Positions 7,672 through 17,448 are shown, numbered from the stretch's first letter. The stretch: DNA of 64,000 nt from Spirochaetota bacterium (GCA_022703505.1 JAKLDN010000001.1:584884-648883); one strand, 5' to 3'. Numbers and translations: made by a program. Notes: a model not told the origin generated them from the letters alone.

Positions 7672-9396
7672 ATGGACAGGCGCGGCCGACTCGTCCTCTT
7701 CGCCTTCACCCTGAGCGTGGCGGGCCTCTTCCTCGAGCAAACGGAGCCCTCCCCTTCCTTGTCCGTGGCCCTGCACGTCCTGGACTTCGCGGTCCTAGGG
7801 CTGATCCTATGGGAGGCCGCGGCTGGGATCGCCGGGGCCGCGTACAGGTGGAATCACGTCCGCAGGAACGCCCCCTCCCTGCTCTTCGCCCTGGGCTTCA
7901 CGGCCCTCTTCGCCTATACGAAATACCAGGCGTTCTCGGGAGTTCCGGAGGTGGCCCGGGGCCTCCTGCCCCAGCTCCTGCGGAACGCGTTTTTAGTCCT
8001 CAAGATCGCGGGGCGGGTTCGCCGGCTTTCCGCCTTCGCTGAAAAGTTTTCCGTCCATCCCGCCCAGACCATCGTCGCCTCCTTCCTCCTGGTCATCCTT
8101 ACGGGATCCCTCCTTTTGATGATGCCGCCGGCCACGCCGGACCGGAAGGGCCTGGGCTTCCTGGATGCGGTGTTCACCTCCACCTCCGCGGTCTGCGTCA
8201 CGGGCCTGGTCGTGGCGGATACGGCCGTGGACCTGGCGGTGCCGGGACAGCTCGTCGTGCTGGCGCTCATCCAGATAGGGGGACTGGGAATCATGGCCTA
8301 TTCCTTCTTCGGGCTTTTCGCCCTGGGGAGGAAGGTATCCATCCGGGATCGCTTGACCGTCTCGTACATGCTCAGCGAGGACGATCTGCGGGGCCTGTCC
8401 GCAAGCCTCCGGAGGATCGTCCTGTACACCTTCGCGATCGAGGGGCTGGGAGCCGCGGCCTTCTATCCGCGGTTCGCGGCCTTGGGAGGCCACGGGTGGG
8501 AATCCGTGTTCCGGGCCCTGTTCCACGCGGTCTCGGCGTTCTGCAATGCGGGTTTCGCCCTTTTCTCGGACAGCCTGGAATCCTTCCGCTCGGATCCCTG
8601 GATCGTCCTGACCGCGGCTGCCCTGATCATCCTGGGGGGGATCAGCTTCGGGGTGATCCGGGACGGCCTGCGATCGGCCGGGGCGGCCCTGGGGGCTCTC
8701 TTCGGCAGGAGGCCCGCCGCGCTGCCGGGACCCTCCCAGAACACCCGGGCGGTGGTCACGATCACCCTGGCCCTCCTGGCTTCGGGCCTGGGGGGCTTCT
8801 ACCTCCTGGAGCACGAGGGCGTCATGGCGTCCTACGGCCTCGGGGAGCAGTACCTGGCGGCCTTTTTCCAGTCCGTGACCCTGCGCACCGCGGGCTTCAA
8901 CACCGTGCCCTTCGGGGCCCTCCGGGACTCCACCCTCCTCTTCATGATCGTCTTCATGTTCATCGGGGGGGCTTCCGGCAGTACCGCGGGGGGTATCAAG
9001 GTGAACTCCCTGGCGGCCATCGGAGCCTACTTCGCCTCCTTCTTCCGGAGGGAGCGGACGCCCCGGATCGGCGGCTGGTCGGTGGCCCCGGAAAAGGTGG
9101 GCCGTTCCCTGCTCGTCCTGGCCTTCGGACTGGCCGCGGTCTTCCTGGGCGTATTCCTGCTGACCCTCACCGAGGGCGGGGACTTCCTACCCCTCCTGTT
9201 CGAGACGGTCTCTGCCTTCGGGACCGTGGGACTTTCGACGGGGCTGACCTCCGGATTGTCCTCCCCGGGCAAGATCGTCATCATAGCCCTGATGTTCCTG
9301 GGGCGCCTGGGGCCCCTGACGATACTCTCCGCGGCGCGGAAGCCCGGAAAGCGGACGGAGGTACAGTATCCCGAGGGGGATCTGGCCGTAGGCTGA
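7672..9396 (+). CDS. ktrB: Ktr/Trk-type potassium (or sodium) transporter membrane subunit
   Basis: 574 residues, a TrkH/KtrB/HKT-type cation channel-transporter with four pore repeats. The filter regions are visible: TSTSAVCVTGL, AVSAFCNAGFALFS, SVTLRTAGFNTVP and ETVSAFGTVGLSTGL. The gate segment GGASGSTAGGIKV is also present. The extra 120 N-terminal residues add three membrane segments, as in some KtrB/NtpJ proteins. An ATG four codons upstream at 7660 is equally possible and neither has a clear Shine-Dalgarno. The regulatory subunit KtrA follows after 65 nt, so this is a complete two-gene uptake system. Confidence 0.88.
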   Translation: MDRRGRLVLFAFTLSVAGLFLEQTEPSPSLSVALHVLDFAVLGLILWEAAAGIAGAAYRWNHVRRNAPSLLFALGFTALFAYTKYQAFSGVPEVARGLLPQLLRNAFLVLKIAGRVRRLSAFAEKFSVHPAQTIVASFLLVILTGSLLLMMPPATPDRKGLGFLDAVFTSTSAVCVTGLVVADTAVDLAVPGQLVVLALIQIGGLGIMAYSFFGLFALGRKVSIRDRLTVSYMLSEDDLRGLSASLRRIVLYTFAIEGLGAAAFYPRFAALGGHGWESVFRALFHAVSAFCNAGFALFSDSLESFRSDPWIVLTAAALIILGGISFGVIRDGLRSAGAALGALFGRRPAALPGPSQNTRAVVTITLALLASGLGGFYLLEHEGVMASYGLGEQYLAAFFQSVTLRTAGFNTVPFGALRDSTLLFMIVFMFIGGASGSTAGGIKVNSLAAIGAYFASFFRRERTPRIGGWSVAPEKVGRSLLVLAFGLAAVFLGVFLLTLTEGGDFLPLLFETVSAFGTVGLSTGLTSGLSSPGKIVIIALMFLGRLGPLTILSAARKPGKRTEVQYPEGDLAVG

Positions 9397-9461
9397 CGGG
9401 ACGGCGGCGCGGCGGCTCCGGAAAGGACGCCGCGGATACTTCATGCGAGGAGGGCTGCCCT

Positions 9462-10154
9462 ATGTCCGAGATCAGGACCTTCGCGGTGGTGGGATTAGGA
9501 TCCTTCGGGGCCGCGGTGTGCGAGACTCTGGCGGAAAAAGGCGCCTCCGTGATCGCCCTGGACCGGGATCCCGCGTCGGTGGAGAGGATAAAAGGCCTGG
9601 TTTCCGCGGCGGTCCTCCTGGATTCCACCGACGAGGACGCCCTGCTCAAGGCCCCCCTCCAGGACGTGGACGTGGCCATCGTGGCCATCGGGGATGACCT
9701 GGAGGCCAGCATCCTGACAACCGCCCTGCTCCGCCAGCAGGGGGTGCCCTACATCGCGGCCCGGGCGGTCTCCGCCATCCACGGGACCGTACTCCGGCGG
9801 GTGGGGGCCAACGAGGTGATCAACGCCGAGGTCGACATGGGGACGCGCACCGCACGACGCCTGGTGGCTCCGGATGTCCTGGACTCGGTGCCCCTTTCCG
9901 CGGAGGTGTCCCTGACGGAGATGCTGGCGCCGGAATACTTCGCGGGCAAGTCGGCGGGGGACCTGGACCTGGAGGGAAAGCTGCACCTCCGGGTCGTGGG
10001 GGTCCTGCGCTCGCGGATGGACCTGGACGACGCGGGCAACACGGTACGCCGGGAGGACCTCCTGTTCCCGGAACCCGGGGACGCATTCGAGGAGGGGGAC
10101 CGCCTCTTCGTCCTGGGCAGGAACTCGGACCTGGACGAGTTCCGGAAAATCTAG
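9462..10154 (+). CDS. ktrA: Potassium uptake regulatory subunit KtrA/TrkA
   Basis: 230-residue cytoplasmic RCK protein that gates KtrB by binding adenine nucleotides. The N-terminal Rossmann fold has VVGLGSFGAAVCETLAEKG and an acidic residue at the second strand end (ALDRD). The C-terminal 80 residues are a TrkA-C domain ending in FEEGDRLFVLGRNSDLDEF. The single-RCK length fits KtrA rather than the two-domain TrkA found at 49710. The ATG has GCGAGGAGG upstream. Confidence 0.9.
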   Translation: MSEIRTFAVVGLGSFGAAVCETLAEKGASVIALDRDPASVERIKGLVSAAVLLDSTDEDALLKAPLQDVDVAIVAIGDDLEASILTTALLRQQGVPYIAARAVSAIHGTVLRRVGANEVINAEVDMGTRTARRLVAPDVLDSVPLSAEVSLTEMLAPEYFAGKSAGDLDLEGKLHLRVVGVLRSRMDLDDAGNTVRREDLLFPEPGDAFEEGDRLFVLGRNSDLDEFRKI

Positions 10155-10163
10155 GGGGACCGC

Positions 10164-10970
10164 ATGATCCTCGTACGGGTCCGGTATTCGGTCTTCCTGC
10201 TCGCCATATCTCTGGGGGCCACGGTCGGGGCGGGGGTCTGGTCCTATTCGGTCGCCGCCGCCGCGGGCATGAAGGGACCCGCGGAAACCTCGCTCTTCCT
10301 GGCCCTCTGCGCAGCGGCGGTCCAGATCCTGGCCGCCGCGGAGCTGTTCCGCCAGGCCCGCAGGAAACGCCGGGAGCTGGACTCCATCGCGGGCGCGGTA
10401 CGGTACGGAGGGATCCTTCCCGCGGAGCGCCTGGACCGATTCGGTCCCTTGGGGGACAGCATACGCAGGATCCTCAAGGACCTGTCCGACGCGGGGGAGC
10501 GCAAGAGCGAACGGATCGCCTCCCTGACGGGCCTCCTGCGGGCGTCCCTGGCCCTGGTGGAAACCCCCGTCCTGGTGGTATCGCCGGACGGGCTGGTGCA
10601 GGAAGCCAGCAAGGGAGCCCGAGAGGATTCCCGGCTTTCGGGCCTGGAAACGGGAAAGACCCGGGTGGAGGATATCTTGCCGGAGGCACAGATGAGGGCG
10701 GTGCTCCGGGAGGCGGACCGCACCCACCAGGCGGTGGAACTTCCGGGACACCTGACCTTCCATCCGGTATACTCCACCCGCGGGCAGATCGCCTGCTTCC
10801 TTGCCGATTTGGGACGTACGGGGATCCGGGACTTCCTGGGCGGCCTGGGGGAGCGGAAACAGGCTCCCGAGCCCGCGGCCGCCAAACCGCCCAATATACT
10901 CGGCCGGGTACTGGGCAGGTTCGGCAGGGGAAGCAAGGATACGTCGGACCGGCGGCGGGGCGCCGATTGA
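10164..10970 (+). CDS. Membrane-anchored protein with PAS-like region, unknown
   Basis: 268 residues. Two hydrophobic segments at residues 8-30 and 41-60 are followed by a cytoplasmic part. That part has a short helical, HAMP-like stretch (about 65-115) and a segment LALVETPVLVVSPDGLVQEAS that resembles the first strands of a PAS domain. No kinase, cyclase or phosphatase output domain is present. It starts 9 nt after ktrA with GGGGG upstream, so it may be co-transcribed with the potassium system and could sense its state. That role is inference from position only. Confidence 0.5.
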   Translation: MILVRVRYSVFLLAISLGATVGAGVWSYSVAAAAGMKGPAETSLFLALCAAAVQILAAAELFRQARRKRRELDSIAGAVRYGGILPAERLDRFGPLGDSIRRILKDLSDAGERKSERIASLTGLLRASLALVETPVLVVSPDGLVQEASKGAREDSRLSGLETGKTRVEDILPEAQMRAVLREADRTHQAVELPGHLTFHPVYSTRGQIACFLADLGRTGIRDFLGGLGERKQAPEPAAAKPPNILGRVLGRFGRGSKDTSDRRRGAD

Positions 10971-11029
10971 CTCGATGCCCGCCGGCCCGGACTTCGGATT
11001 CGATACAACCAATAGGAGAGGTGGACACC

Positions 11030-13501
11030 ATGTGCGGAATCGTTTCCCTGTGCTACGAGGACGAGGAGGCCGGAATGGGCATCGAGGCGGCTGCCCTGCT
11101 CAGGCGCCTGGAGTACCGCGGTTACGACTCCACCGGGGCCTCCTTCATCGACGCGGCCCGTAAAATCGTCCTCGTGAAGAGCGTCGGCGCTCCCTCCCGG
11201 GTCTGCCGGGACCTGGGGATCGACAAGTTCCCGGGACAGCGCTTCATCGGCCAGGTCCGCTGGGCCACCTACGGGGCCGTGACGGACGCCAACAGCCAGC
11301 CCCACCACGTTCGCTGCAAGGTGGAGATGGTCGGGGCCCACAACGGCAACATCTCCAACACCGACAGCCTCAAGGCCGAGCTGACCGCACAGGGGCACCG
11401 GGTCGTGTCGGAGAACGACGGGGAGATCGTGGTCCACCTGGTGGAGGACGCCTGGGCGGAGAACCGCCGCAACCCCGGGCCCGCCCTGGCGGCCCAGAAG
11501 CGGGCACTTTCGGCCTGCAGCCTTTCCGACGTCCCCGACGAGGTCCTCCTCATGGTGGACGCGGTCCGCCGGGCCGAGTCCCGGACGGAAGGGTCCTATG
11601 CGGCGGCCGTCTCGGACCCGACGGTTCCGGGGGTTTTCGCCGTCAAGTCCGGGTCCTCCCTGTACGCCGGCATCGGAGCCGACGAACGGGGAAGCTTCGT
11701 CGTGGTGTCCAGCGACCTCACCAGCGTCCTTTCCAAGACCCGGACCCTGATCCCCCTGGCCGAGGGGGAGGGCCTGTGGTTTACCCACGACCGGTACCTG
11801 GTGTTCTCCCTGGCCGGGGAGCCCGTCTACTCCCGGCCACGGCCCAAGCGGTCCAAGCTGAACGTCCAGGACACGGCCCTGGACCCCAGGTATTCCTACT
11901 ACATGGAGCAGGAGATCTCCTCGAGCCCCTCCAACATCGAGGAGATCCTGCGGTACTACTTCCGGGATCCCGGGGCCGCGGCCCTGGAGGCGGGCCTGGA
12001 GGACAAGCGCCTGATCGCCAAGGAGAGCCTGGACCGCCTCCTGGCCTTGACGGAGGAGCTGGACGAGGACAGGCTGCGCGCGGACGCCGAGTCGGTCTTC
12101 TCCGACCCGGCCTGGCGGGAGCTGGCCGCCCGGGTCAAGGACTACGCCCCCCGGCCCGAAAGCGCGTACAGGGGCGACGAGCGTGCCTTCCTCGCGGAGC
12201 TGGCGAAGCTCCTTCCGGGCCGCCTATCGGACCTGGCCCTGGCGGACTCGGCCCTGGTCTGGCGCAAGCGGCGGGCCGTGGTCCGCCGGGTCGGGGAGCT
12301 TTCCCAGGCGGTCCGGGAGACCGTGAAGGCGGGCGGACGGGTCTACCTGGTCGCCTCGGGCACCTCCTACCACGCCGCCCTGACCGCGGCTTACTTCTTC
12401 GACCACCTGGCGGGGCTTCCCGTCTACCCGTGCAATCCCGGCATGTTCCGGTCCCTCTACCTGGACACCCTGGAGGACCGGGACCTGATCCTGGGGATCA
12501 CCCAGTCCGGGGAGACCAAGGACCTGGTGGACATCCTCCAGGACGCCCGGGACAAGGCCCCGGGGCTCCGCAGGGTGAGCCTGGTGAACAACGAGAACAG
12601 CCGCATCCCCCAGGAGCTCTCGGACTTCTACCTGCCCCTGCTCTGCGGACCCGAGATCGCGGTGGCCGCCACCAAGAGCTTCCTGAACCAGATCGTCATC
12701 CTCTACCTCCTGGCCGCGGGCTTCCGCATGCCCGAGGTCGAAGTCCGCAAGAAAGTCACCCGCATCCGGGGCCTCCTGGAGGACACCCTGCGGCTGACCC
12801 TCCCGGAGGCGGACAGGGCAGCGGAGCGCCTCTTCCGGGAGCCCTCGATGCACATCCTGGGCACGGGACTCATCGGCCTGGCCCGGGAGGGGGCCCTCAA
12901 GATCCGGGAAGTGGTCCTGAACCACAGCGAAGGCTACGACGCGGCGGAGTTCAAGCACGGCCCCAACACCATTTTGGGCAAGAACACCGTCTTCGGCCTT
13001 CAGTCCCTGGAGGCGGTGCTCTCGGCCTATGCCGGGGTGCTCCGGGACGCGCCGGAGGCCGAACGTAAGGCCCTGCTGGCCGCGGCCCCCTCGGCGGTCC
13101 TGGCGAAGAATCCCGGGATCCTGGAGGCCGGGTTCGGCAACTACCCCCTGGTCTTCGTCTGCCCCCCGGACGAGCGGGACATCCGCATCACCATCAGCCA
13201 GATCCACACCCACAAGATCCGCGGCGCGGACATCCTCCTGGTGGCGGAGAAGCGGCCCGAGCTGGCCCTGGCGGTGGAGGGCAAACCCGCGAACGACCCG
13301 AACTACCGGTCCCTGTACCTCGAGATCCCCTCCACCGGGGACCGGGACCTCTTCGTCTTCTCCGCGACCCTGGTCCTGCAGTGGCTGGCCTTCCGGATGT
13401 CCGTCCGGAAGGGGGCCTACCTGGACGGACTGGGGGTCCAGGACCACGGGGTCCACCCGGACGTGCCCAAGAACGTGTCCAAGTCGATCACGGTCGATTA
13501 G
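11030..13501 (+). CDS. glmS: Large glutamine-fructose-6-phosphate aminotransferase-type protein
   Basis: 823 residues against about 610 for ordinary GlmS, which makes glucosamine 6-phosphate for peptidoglycan and lipopolysaccharide. Residues 1-270 are a class II glutamine amidotransferase: Cys2 nucleophile (MCGIV), RRLEYRGYDSTG, GQVRWATYG, GAHNGNISN. Two SIS domains follow, with LVASGTSYHAAL, GITQSGETKDLV and AATKSFLNQ, then ILGTGLIGLAREGALKIREV. The end KNVSKSITVD matches the GlmS C-terminal tail. The extra length is a roughly 100-residue helical insert between the halves (about residues 300-410) and another in the second SIS domain. GlmS is the best assignment, but a different amino acceptor is possible. 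Start ATG has AGGAGAGG upstream. Confidence 0.8.
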   Translation: MCGIVSLCYEDEEAGMGIEAAALLRRLEYRGYDSTGASFIDAARKIVLVKSVGAPSRVCRDLGIDKFPGQRFIGQVRWATYGAVTDANSQPHHVRCKVEMVGAHNGNISNTDSLKAELTAQGHRVVSENDGEIVVHLVEDAWAENRRNPGPALAAQKRALSACSLSDVPDEVLLMVDAVRRAESRTEGSYAAAVSDPTVPGVFAVKSGSSLYAGIGADERGSFVVVSSDLTSVLSKTRTLIPLAEGEGLWFTHDRYLVFSLAGEPVYSRPRPKRSKLNVQDTALDPRYSYYMEQEISSSPSNIEEILRYYFRDPGAAALEAGLEDKRLIAKESLDRLLALTEELDEDRLRADAESVFSDPAWRELAARVKDYAPRPESAYRGDERAFLAELAKLLPGRLSDLALADSALVWRKRRAVVRRVGELSQAVRETVKAGGRVYLVASGTSYHAALTAAYFFDHLAGLPVYPCNPGMFRSLYLDTLEDRDLILGITQSGETKDLVDILQDARDKAPGLRRVSLVNNENSRIPQELSDFYLPLLCGPEIAVAATKSFLNQIVILYLLAAGFRMPEVEVRKKVTRIRGLLEDTLRLTLPEADRAAERLFREPSMHILGTGLIGLAREGALKIREVVLNHSEGYDAAEFKHGPNTILGKNTVFGLQSLEAVLSAYAGVLRDAPEAERKALLAAAPSAVLAKNPGILEAGFGNYPLVFVCPPDERDIRITISQIHTHKIRGADILLVAEKRPELALAVEGKPANDPNYRSLYLEIPSTGDRDLFVFSATLVLQWLAFRMSVRKGAYLDGLGVQDHGVHPDVPKNVSKSITVD

Positions 13502-13528
13502 CGCAGGTTCTCTCAGTTTTCTGGACTT

Positions 13529-13564
13529 AACCACGGAGAGCACGGAGAGCACGGAGAAGAGAGA
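13529..13564. repeat. CCACGGAG-type dispersed repeat
   Basis: Short degenerate tandem of CCACGGAGAGCACGGAG units in the 213-nt gap between the GlmS-type gene and selB. Related copies lie at 34535-34560, 34731-34757, 45328-45345 and 46339-46361. The rest of the gap (13565-13714) is AT-richer, with ATCTTGTAAATCTT-like text that recurs in the 34.6-kb repeat region. I see no gene in it. Confidence 0.6.
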
Positions 13565-13714
13565 AGTCGAGGAACGAGTGTCCTGCTGAGGGGCGGCGGT
13601 CATGGTTATCCCATAGTCGCCGCCGTCGTTCCCTATCTTTTCATCACTCTCTTAATTTTTTATCTTGTAAATCTTTCTTAATCACGTTCGTCTTGTTGGA
13701 ACTATCCGGGAACC

Positions 13715-15631
13715 CTAATCCCGCGCGCCTTTCGGTAAAACCACCCGGACGTCCCCCTCCCGCTTCACGAGGTCCTCGTCCTCCATGCGGTTGAGGAGGG
13801 GCAGGATGTACTTCCGGGAGAGCCCCGTGCGGTCCTTGGCCTGGCCCACGGAAAACCGTTCTCCCGCGGCGCGGCCCGCGAGGACGGCCGCCGAGAGGCG
13901 TTCGTAGACGGAGAGGTGCCAGAAGACCCCGGTATCCAGGGCGAGCGCCCGGCCCAGGGCGCAGAGGGCCTTGAGGGTCCGCCCGTCCTGTTGAGGAACG
14001 TTCCGGCCCGGCTCTACGCCCTCGGCATCGGCCCGGATCAGGAGGGCCTCCAGGCGGGCTTCCTCCTTGCCGAGCTTCGGTCCGGGCCCCGGCACGTTCC
14101 ACCGGGGCCCCGAGCGCTCCAGGGCCTTCTCGGCCTCCAGGGCGCCCAGAAGGGCCGAGCAGGCCCCGGTGTCCAGGCCCGAGGCGCTCTCCAGTTCCGC
14201 ACGGACGGCTCCCCCGGGCTTGCCGGCCGTCTCCAGGAGGCGGACCCGGAAGCGGTCGAAGGACTCCGCCGAAAAGAAGAACCGACCCTCCTGCCCCGTA
14301 AGGACGCGGAGATTCTGCGGCGCTGCCGGGTCTGACGGCCGGTCCGCCCCCGGCTCGAACAGGGTCCAGCCCCGGGACAGGATCTCCAAGGCCCGGCGGA
14401 CCGGGACGGCCCCGTCATCCTCCCCGGGAATCCTCCGTCCCGCGTCGGCGCCGGGCTCTCCGCCGGCCGCGGAACCTCGGGCTGATCCGAGCCCGGCCGC
14501 CAGGGCCGGAACCCCGGGCAGGACGGCGTCCAGGGTCCGGCGCGCCCGGATGTCCGTGGCTCCCTCGGCCATTACCCGGCCCCGGGCCAGGAGCTCCGTC
14601 CCTCCCCGGCGGAGCAGGGCGAAGGGCTGTCCGGGGGGGCAGGCCAGGGGCTCGGAGGATACGACCCGAAGCCAGCCCGGGGTCCGGTAGGGGGAGACGA
14701 CCGCGTCCCGCCGGGCGCTGCCCAGGACCAGTTCCGCTTCCAGGCCCGGCCGCAGGAGGAGCCGGCCCTTCTCGTCCCGGGGACAGAGCTCGGTATCCCC
14801 GGGCAGGGGCTCAAGGAGGCAGAGGAACTCCCGGCCCGAAAGGACCTCCATCCCGGAGCCGGCCAGGAGGTCCCCCCGGCGGAGCTCGCTCCGGGGCTTG
14901 GGCAGGGCCAAAGCCGTCCGGGACACGGGGAGGGCGAGCTCCGTGCCGGCCTTGTAGGTCTGGAGGGAGCGCACGCGGACCTTCTCGCCCGCGGGCCAGA
15001 GGACCAGCTCGTCCTTGACCGAGAGGGGGCCGCCCCGCAGGGTGCCCGCGGCCACGGTCCCCGCGCCGCTCAGCGTGAAAACCCGGTCGACGAAGAGGTA
15101 GGGCTTCCCGGAAAGGCGCCTCCGGTCCGGGAAAAGACGTTCAAGGATCGCGCCTTTCAGCTCCGGGACCCCCTCCCCCGTCCGGGCGGAGACGAACCGG
15201 GCGTCGGGGCGGAAGCCCAGAAGGGCCGCGGCCTTTTCGGCGGCGTCCCGGGCGACCTCCTCGGCCCGCTCCGGGCCGACGGCGTCGATCTTGTTGATCG
15301 CCAGCAGGACGTCCGGAGCGGACAGGCTGGCCAGGATGCGGGCGTGGGTCCGGCTCTGGGCCATCCAACCATCGTCCGCTGCCACCACCAGGAGGGCCAG
15401 GTCGAGGCCCCAGGCCCCGGCTGCCATGTTCCGCAGGAAGCGCTCGTGGCCGGGCACATCGACTACCCCCACGCACTCGCCCCCGGGGCCCTCGAAATAG
15501 GCGAAGCCCAGGTCCGTGGTCATGCCCCGGGCCTTCTCCTCGGGCAGGCGGTCCGGATCGATGCCCGTCAGGGCCCGGATCAGGGCCGTCTTGCCGTGGT
15601 CGACGTGCCCGGCGGTGCCGACGACGAACAT
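13715..15631 (-). CDS. selB: Selenocysteine-specific elongation factor SelB
   Basis: GTPase that carries selenocysteinyl-tRNA to the ribosome and binds the SECIS hairpin in the mRNA. 638 residues. The N-terminal EF-Tu-like GTPase domain shows [37 protein letters not shown] and NKID. The C-terminal 250 residues hold the winged-helix repeats that bind SECIS RNA, ending in [22 protein letters not shown] and [13 protein letters not shown]. It follows selA directly, its ATG touching the selA stop codon, so the two are translationally coupled. Confidence 0.95.
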   Translation of the reverse strand: MFVVGTAGHVDHGKTALIRALTGIDPDRLPEEKARGMTTDLGFAYFEGPGGECVGVVDVPGHERFLRNMAAGAWGLDLALLVVAADDGWMAQSRTHARILASLSAPDVLLAINKIDAVGPERAEEVARDAAEKAAALLGFRPDARFVSARTGEGVPELKGAILERLFPDRRRLSGKPYLFVDRVFTLSGAGTVAAGTLRGGPLSVKDELVLWPAGEKVRVRSLQTYKAGTELALPVSRTALALPKPRSELRRGDLLAGSGMEVLSGREFLCLLEPLPGDTELCPRDEKGRLLLRPGLEAELVLGSARRDAVVSPYRTPGWLRVVSSEPLACPPGQPFALLRRGGTELLARGRVMAEGATDIRARRTLDAVLPGVPALAAGLGSARGSAAGGEPGADAGRRIPGEDDGAVPVRRALEILSRGWTLFEPGADRPSDPAAPQNLRVLTGQEGRFFFSAESFDRFRVRLLETAGKPGGAVRAELESASGLDTGACSALLGALEAEKALERSGPRWNVPGPGPKLGKEEARLEALLIRADAEGVEPGRNVPQQDGRTLKALCALGRALALDTGVFWHLSVYERLSAAVLAGRAAGERFSVGQAKDRTGLSRKYILPLLNRMEDEDLVKREGDVRVVLPKGARD

Positions 15632-17029
15632 CTAGCGGACCCGGCCGGTTTCCTGGGCGGCCAGCTCGTCCCGGGCCAGGGCGTCCGACACCGAGGCCGC
15701 GGCCAGAGCGGGCTCCGTCCCCCAGAGGGTGGAGAGGTCCAGGAGGACCCGGTCGTCCCGGATCAGGCCGACGACCGGAACCGGGGCTTCCCGCAGGGCG
15801 GTCAGGAGGCGCTCCGGCGGGCCCGCGGGGCCCAGTTCCAGGGCCAGGGAGGGGAAGGTCTCGTCCGGGGTGGAGCCCCCGCCCCAGGCGGCCCGGGAGG
15901 GGACGAGCCGGGCCCGGCCCCGGGGGAGCCGGGACAGGATCCGGCGGCCGTAGCGGCGGAGCTCCTTCGGATCCCGGTCCCGGGCCTCCTCGGCCCGGGA
16001 GGGTTCTCCGTTGAGCCGGGCGGCCAGGCGCCGTTCCAGGAGGGTAAGTATCGTCTTGCCCGGCCGGAAGGCCCGGTACAGGGGGTGCCGGCCGAGGGCT
16101 TCGATCAGGTCCCGGTCCCCGGCCACGATCCCCGCCTGGGGTCCTCCCAGGAGCTTGTCCGCGGAAAAGGCGACCAGGCGGCAGCCCCGCTCCAGGTACT
16201 TGCGGGCGGGAAGTTCTCCGGCCATGGAATCCCCGGTGCAGCCGGAGCCCTGGTCCGCCGCCAGGATCACCCCCTCGGGCAGGGCATCCGCGAGCTCCCG
16301 GATCCCGGGGCTGGAGGAGAAGCCCCGGAGGGCGAAGTTGGAGGCGTGAACCAGGAGGACCAGGGCCGTGTCGGATCCGACCGCCCGGAGGTAGTCCTCC
16401 CGGGTGGTGACGTTCGTCGTGCCGACCTCGACCAGGCGGGCCCCCGAGAGGGCCAGGATGTCGGGGACCCGGAAGCCCCCGCCGATCTGGACCTGCTCCC
16501 CCCGGGAGACGATCACCTCCCGGCCCTTGGCCAGGGCGGTCAGCATTAAAAGGACCCCGGCGGCGTTGTTGTTCACCGCCAGGGCGGCCTCGGCCCCGCA
16601 GAGCTCCGCGGCCAGGTCCGGTACCAGGCCGCCCCGGCCGCCCCGGCGGCCCTCGGCCAGGTCGTACTCCAGGTTGGAGTACCCCGTGTTGGTCTCCCGG
16701 ACCGCGTCCCAGTCCTCCCCCGGGACGGGGCTCCGTCCCAGGTTCGTGTTGAGCAAGATTCCCGTCCCGTTCAGGACGGGACGGATCCTCCTGCGGTCCA
16801 GGGCATCCAATTCGGCCCGGAGCAGCTCCAGGGCACCGTCCAGGAGGGTTTCCTCGTCGGAGGGGTAGGCGGGGTCCGAGGCCAGGCGCTCCCGGAGGAC
16901 GGCCACCGCCCGGGAGGCGGCCCGGGCGCACAGGGGCCGGGAGATTTGGCCGAAGTACCCCGCCACCTCGGGCCGGGCCAGGAGCCGCTCCACCTGGGGG
17001 AGCCGGGAAAAACGTTCGTTGGTTTTCAT
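15632..17029 (-). CDS. selA: L-seryl-tRNA(Sec) selenium transferase
   Basis: PLP enzyme that converts seryl-tRNA(Sec) to selenocysteinyl-tRNA(Sec) using selenophosphate. 465 residues, normal length. The N-terminus [16 protein letters not shown] aligns with the SelA N-terminal domain. [26 protein letters not shown] and the PLP lysine in [13 protein letters not shown] are diagnostic. The start codon lies only 3 nt after the 3' end of tRNA-Sec, leaving no room for a separate ribosome binding site outside the tRNA. selA may be translated from a processed, nearly leaderless transcript. Order on this strand is tRNA-Sec, selA, selB. Confidence 0.95.
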   Translation of the reverse strand: MKTNERFSRLPQVERLLARPEVAGYFGQISRPLCARAASRAVAVLRERLASDPAYPSDEETLLDGALELLRAELDALDRRRIRPVLNGTGILLNTNLGRSPVPGEDWDAVRETNTGYSNLEYDLAEGRRGGRGGLVPDLAAELCGAEAALAVNNNAAGVLLMLTALAKGREVIVSRGEQVQIGGGFRVPDILALSGARLVEVGTTNVTTREDYLRAVGSDTALVLLVHASNFALRGFSSSPGIRELADALPEGVILAADQGSGCTGDSMAGELPARKYLERGCRLVAFSADKLLGGPQAGIVAGDRDLIEALGRHPLYRAFRPGKTILTLLERRLAARLNGEPSRAEEARDRDPKELRRYGRRILSRLPRGRARLVPSRAAWGGGSTPDETFPSLALELGPAGPPERLLTALREAPVPVVGLIRDDRVLLDLSTLWGTEPALAAASVSDALARDELAAQETGRVR

Positions 17030-17032
17030 GTA

Positions 17033-17122
17033 CGGAAGAGGCAGGAATCGAACCTGCCGCCGCGCGGAAACGCGGCCGACGGTTTTGAAGACCGCGGGAG
17101 CCGCCAGACCCCATCAGCTTCC
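17033..17122 (-). tRNA. selC: tRNA-Sec (anticodon UCA)
   Basis: About 90 nt, read on the minus strand. The anticodon loop is CTTCAAA (UCA) on a CGGT/ACCG stem. A long variable arm pairs GCCGCG with CGCGGC. The T arm is GGCAGG-TTCGATT-CCTGCC and the acceptor ends GGAAG/CTTCC with discriminator G. No CCA is encoded. Beyond the first five acceptor pairs, positions 6 and 7 (C,T) do not pair well with the 3' side, and the 3' half is one base shorter than the 8+5 arrangement of E. coli tRNA-Sec. selA starts 3 nt downstream. Confidence 0.9.
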
Positions 17123-17146
17123 CCGGCGCCCGGCGCCGTCCCATCA

Positions 17147-17175
17147 ATACTAGAGACCGGGAACTGCCGCGTCAA
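17147..17175 (-). promoter_or_regulatory. Sigma-70-type promoter for the tRNA-Sec/selA/selB operon
   Basis: On the minus strand, TTGACG (17170-17175), 17 nt spacer, TAGTAT (17147-17152). Initiation would fall about 17-20 nt upstream of the tRNA 5' end, across a GGCGCC-rich hairpin. Good spacing and position; inferred by eye only. Confidence 0.6.
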
Positions 17176-17220
17176 GTTGACGGACGATCCGCGCAAATCT
17201 CGACAGGATAACAGGATCTC

Positions 17221-17263
17221 TAGCAGGTTATTGAAATACACTAGGAATTTCACCAACCTGCTA
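17221..17263. repeat. TAGCAGGTT palindrome
   Basis: Near-perfect hairpin: TAGCAGGTTATTGAAAT against AATTTCACCAACCTGCTA around a short loop. It is a diverged copy of the palindrome at 24715-24757, and half of it recurs near 63880. It lies in the 325-nt gap between the tRNA-Sec promoter and the rhodanese terminator, which otherwise holds nothing I recognise. Confidence 0.7.
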
Positions 17264-17373
17264 GGATTTGCAGGATCAGGAGCGGAAACAGGGGACGCGG
17301 GGCGGACGCCGACCCGGGTGGTGCCAAGCTTTTTGTCTCGAAGCTTGTGATTCGTCCGGTCCGGCGTCCGCGC

Positions 17374-17407
17374 AAAAAACGCCCGGGGCCGAAACCGGCC
17401 CCGGGCG
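17374..17407 (-). terminator. Rho-independent terminator of the cytochrome/rhodanese operon
   Basis: GC-rich hairpin, CGCCCGGGGCC paired with GGCCCCGGGCG around a GGTTTC-like loop, followed on the minus strand by six T. It lies 41 nt beyond the rhodanese stop codon. Confidence 0.85.
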
Positions 17408-17448
17408 TCCTTTTCTTGTCCTTCCGTTCACTGTTTACCGTTAACAGC

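Noticed and set aside
13502..13714. Small gene in the gap between the GlmS-type gene and selB
   Set aside because: Only short frames without ribosome binding sites; the text is dispersed repeat and AT-rich filler.
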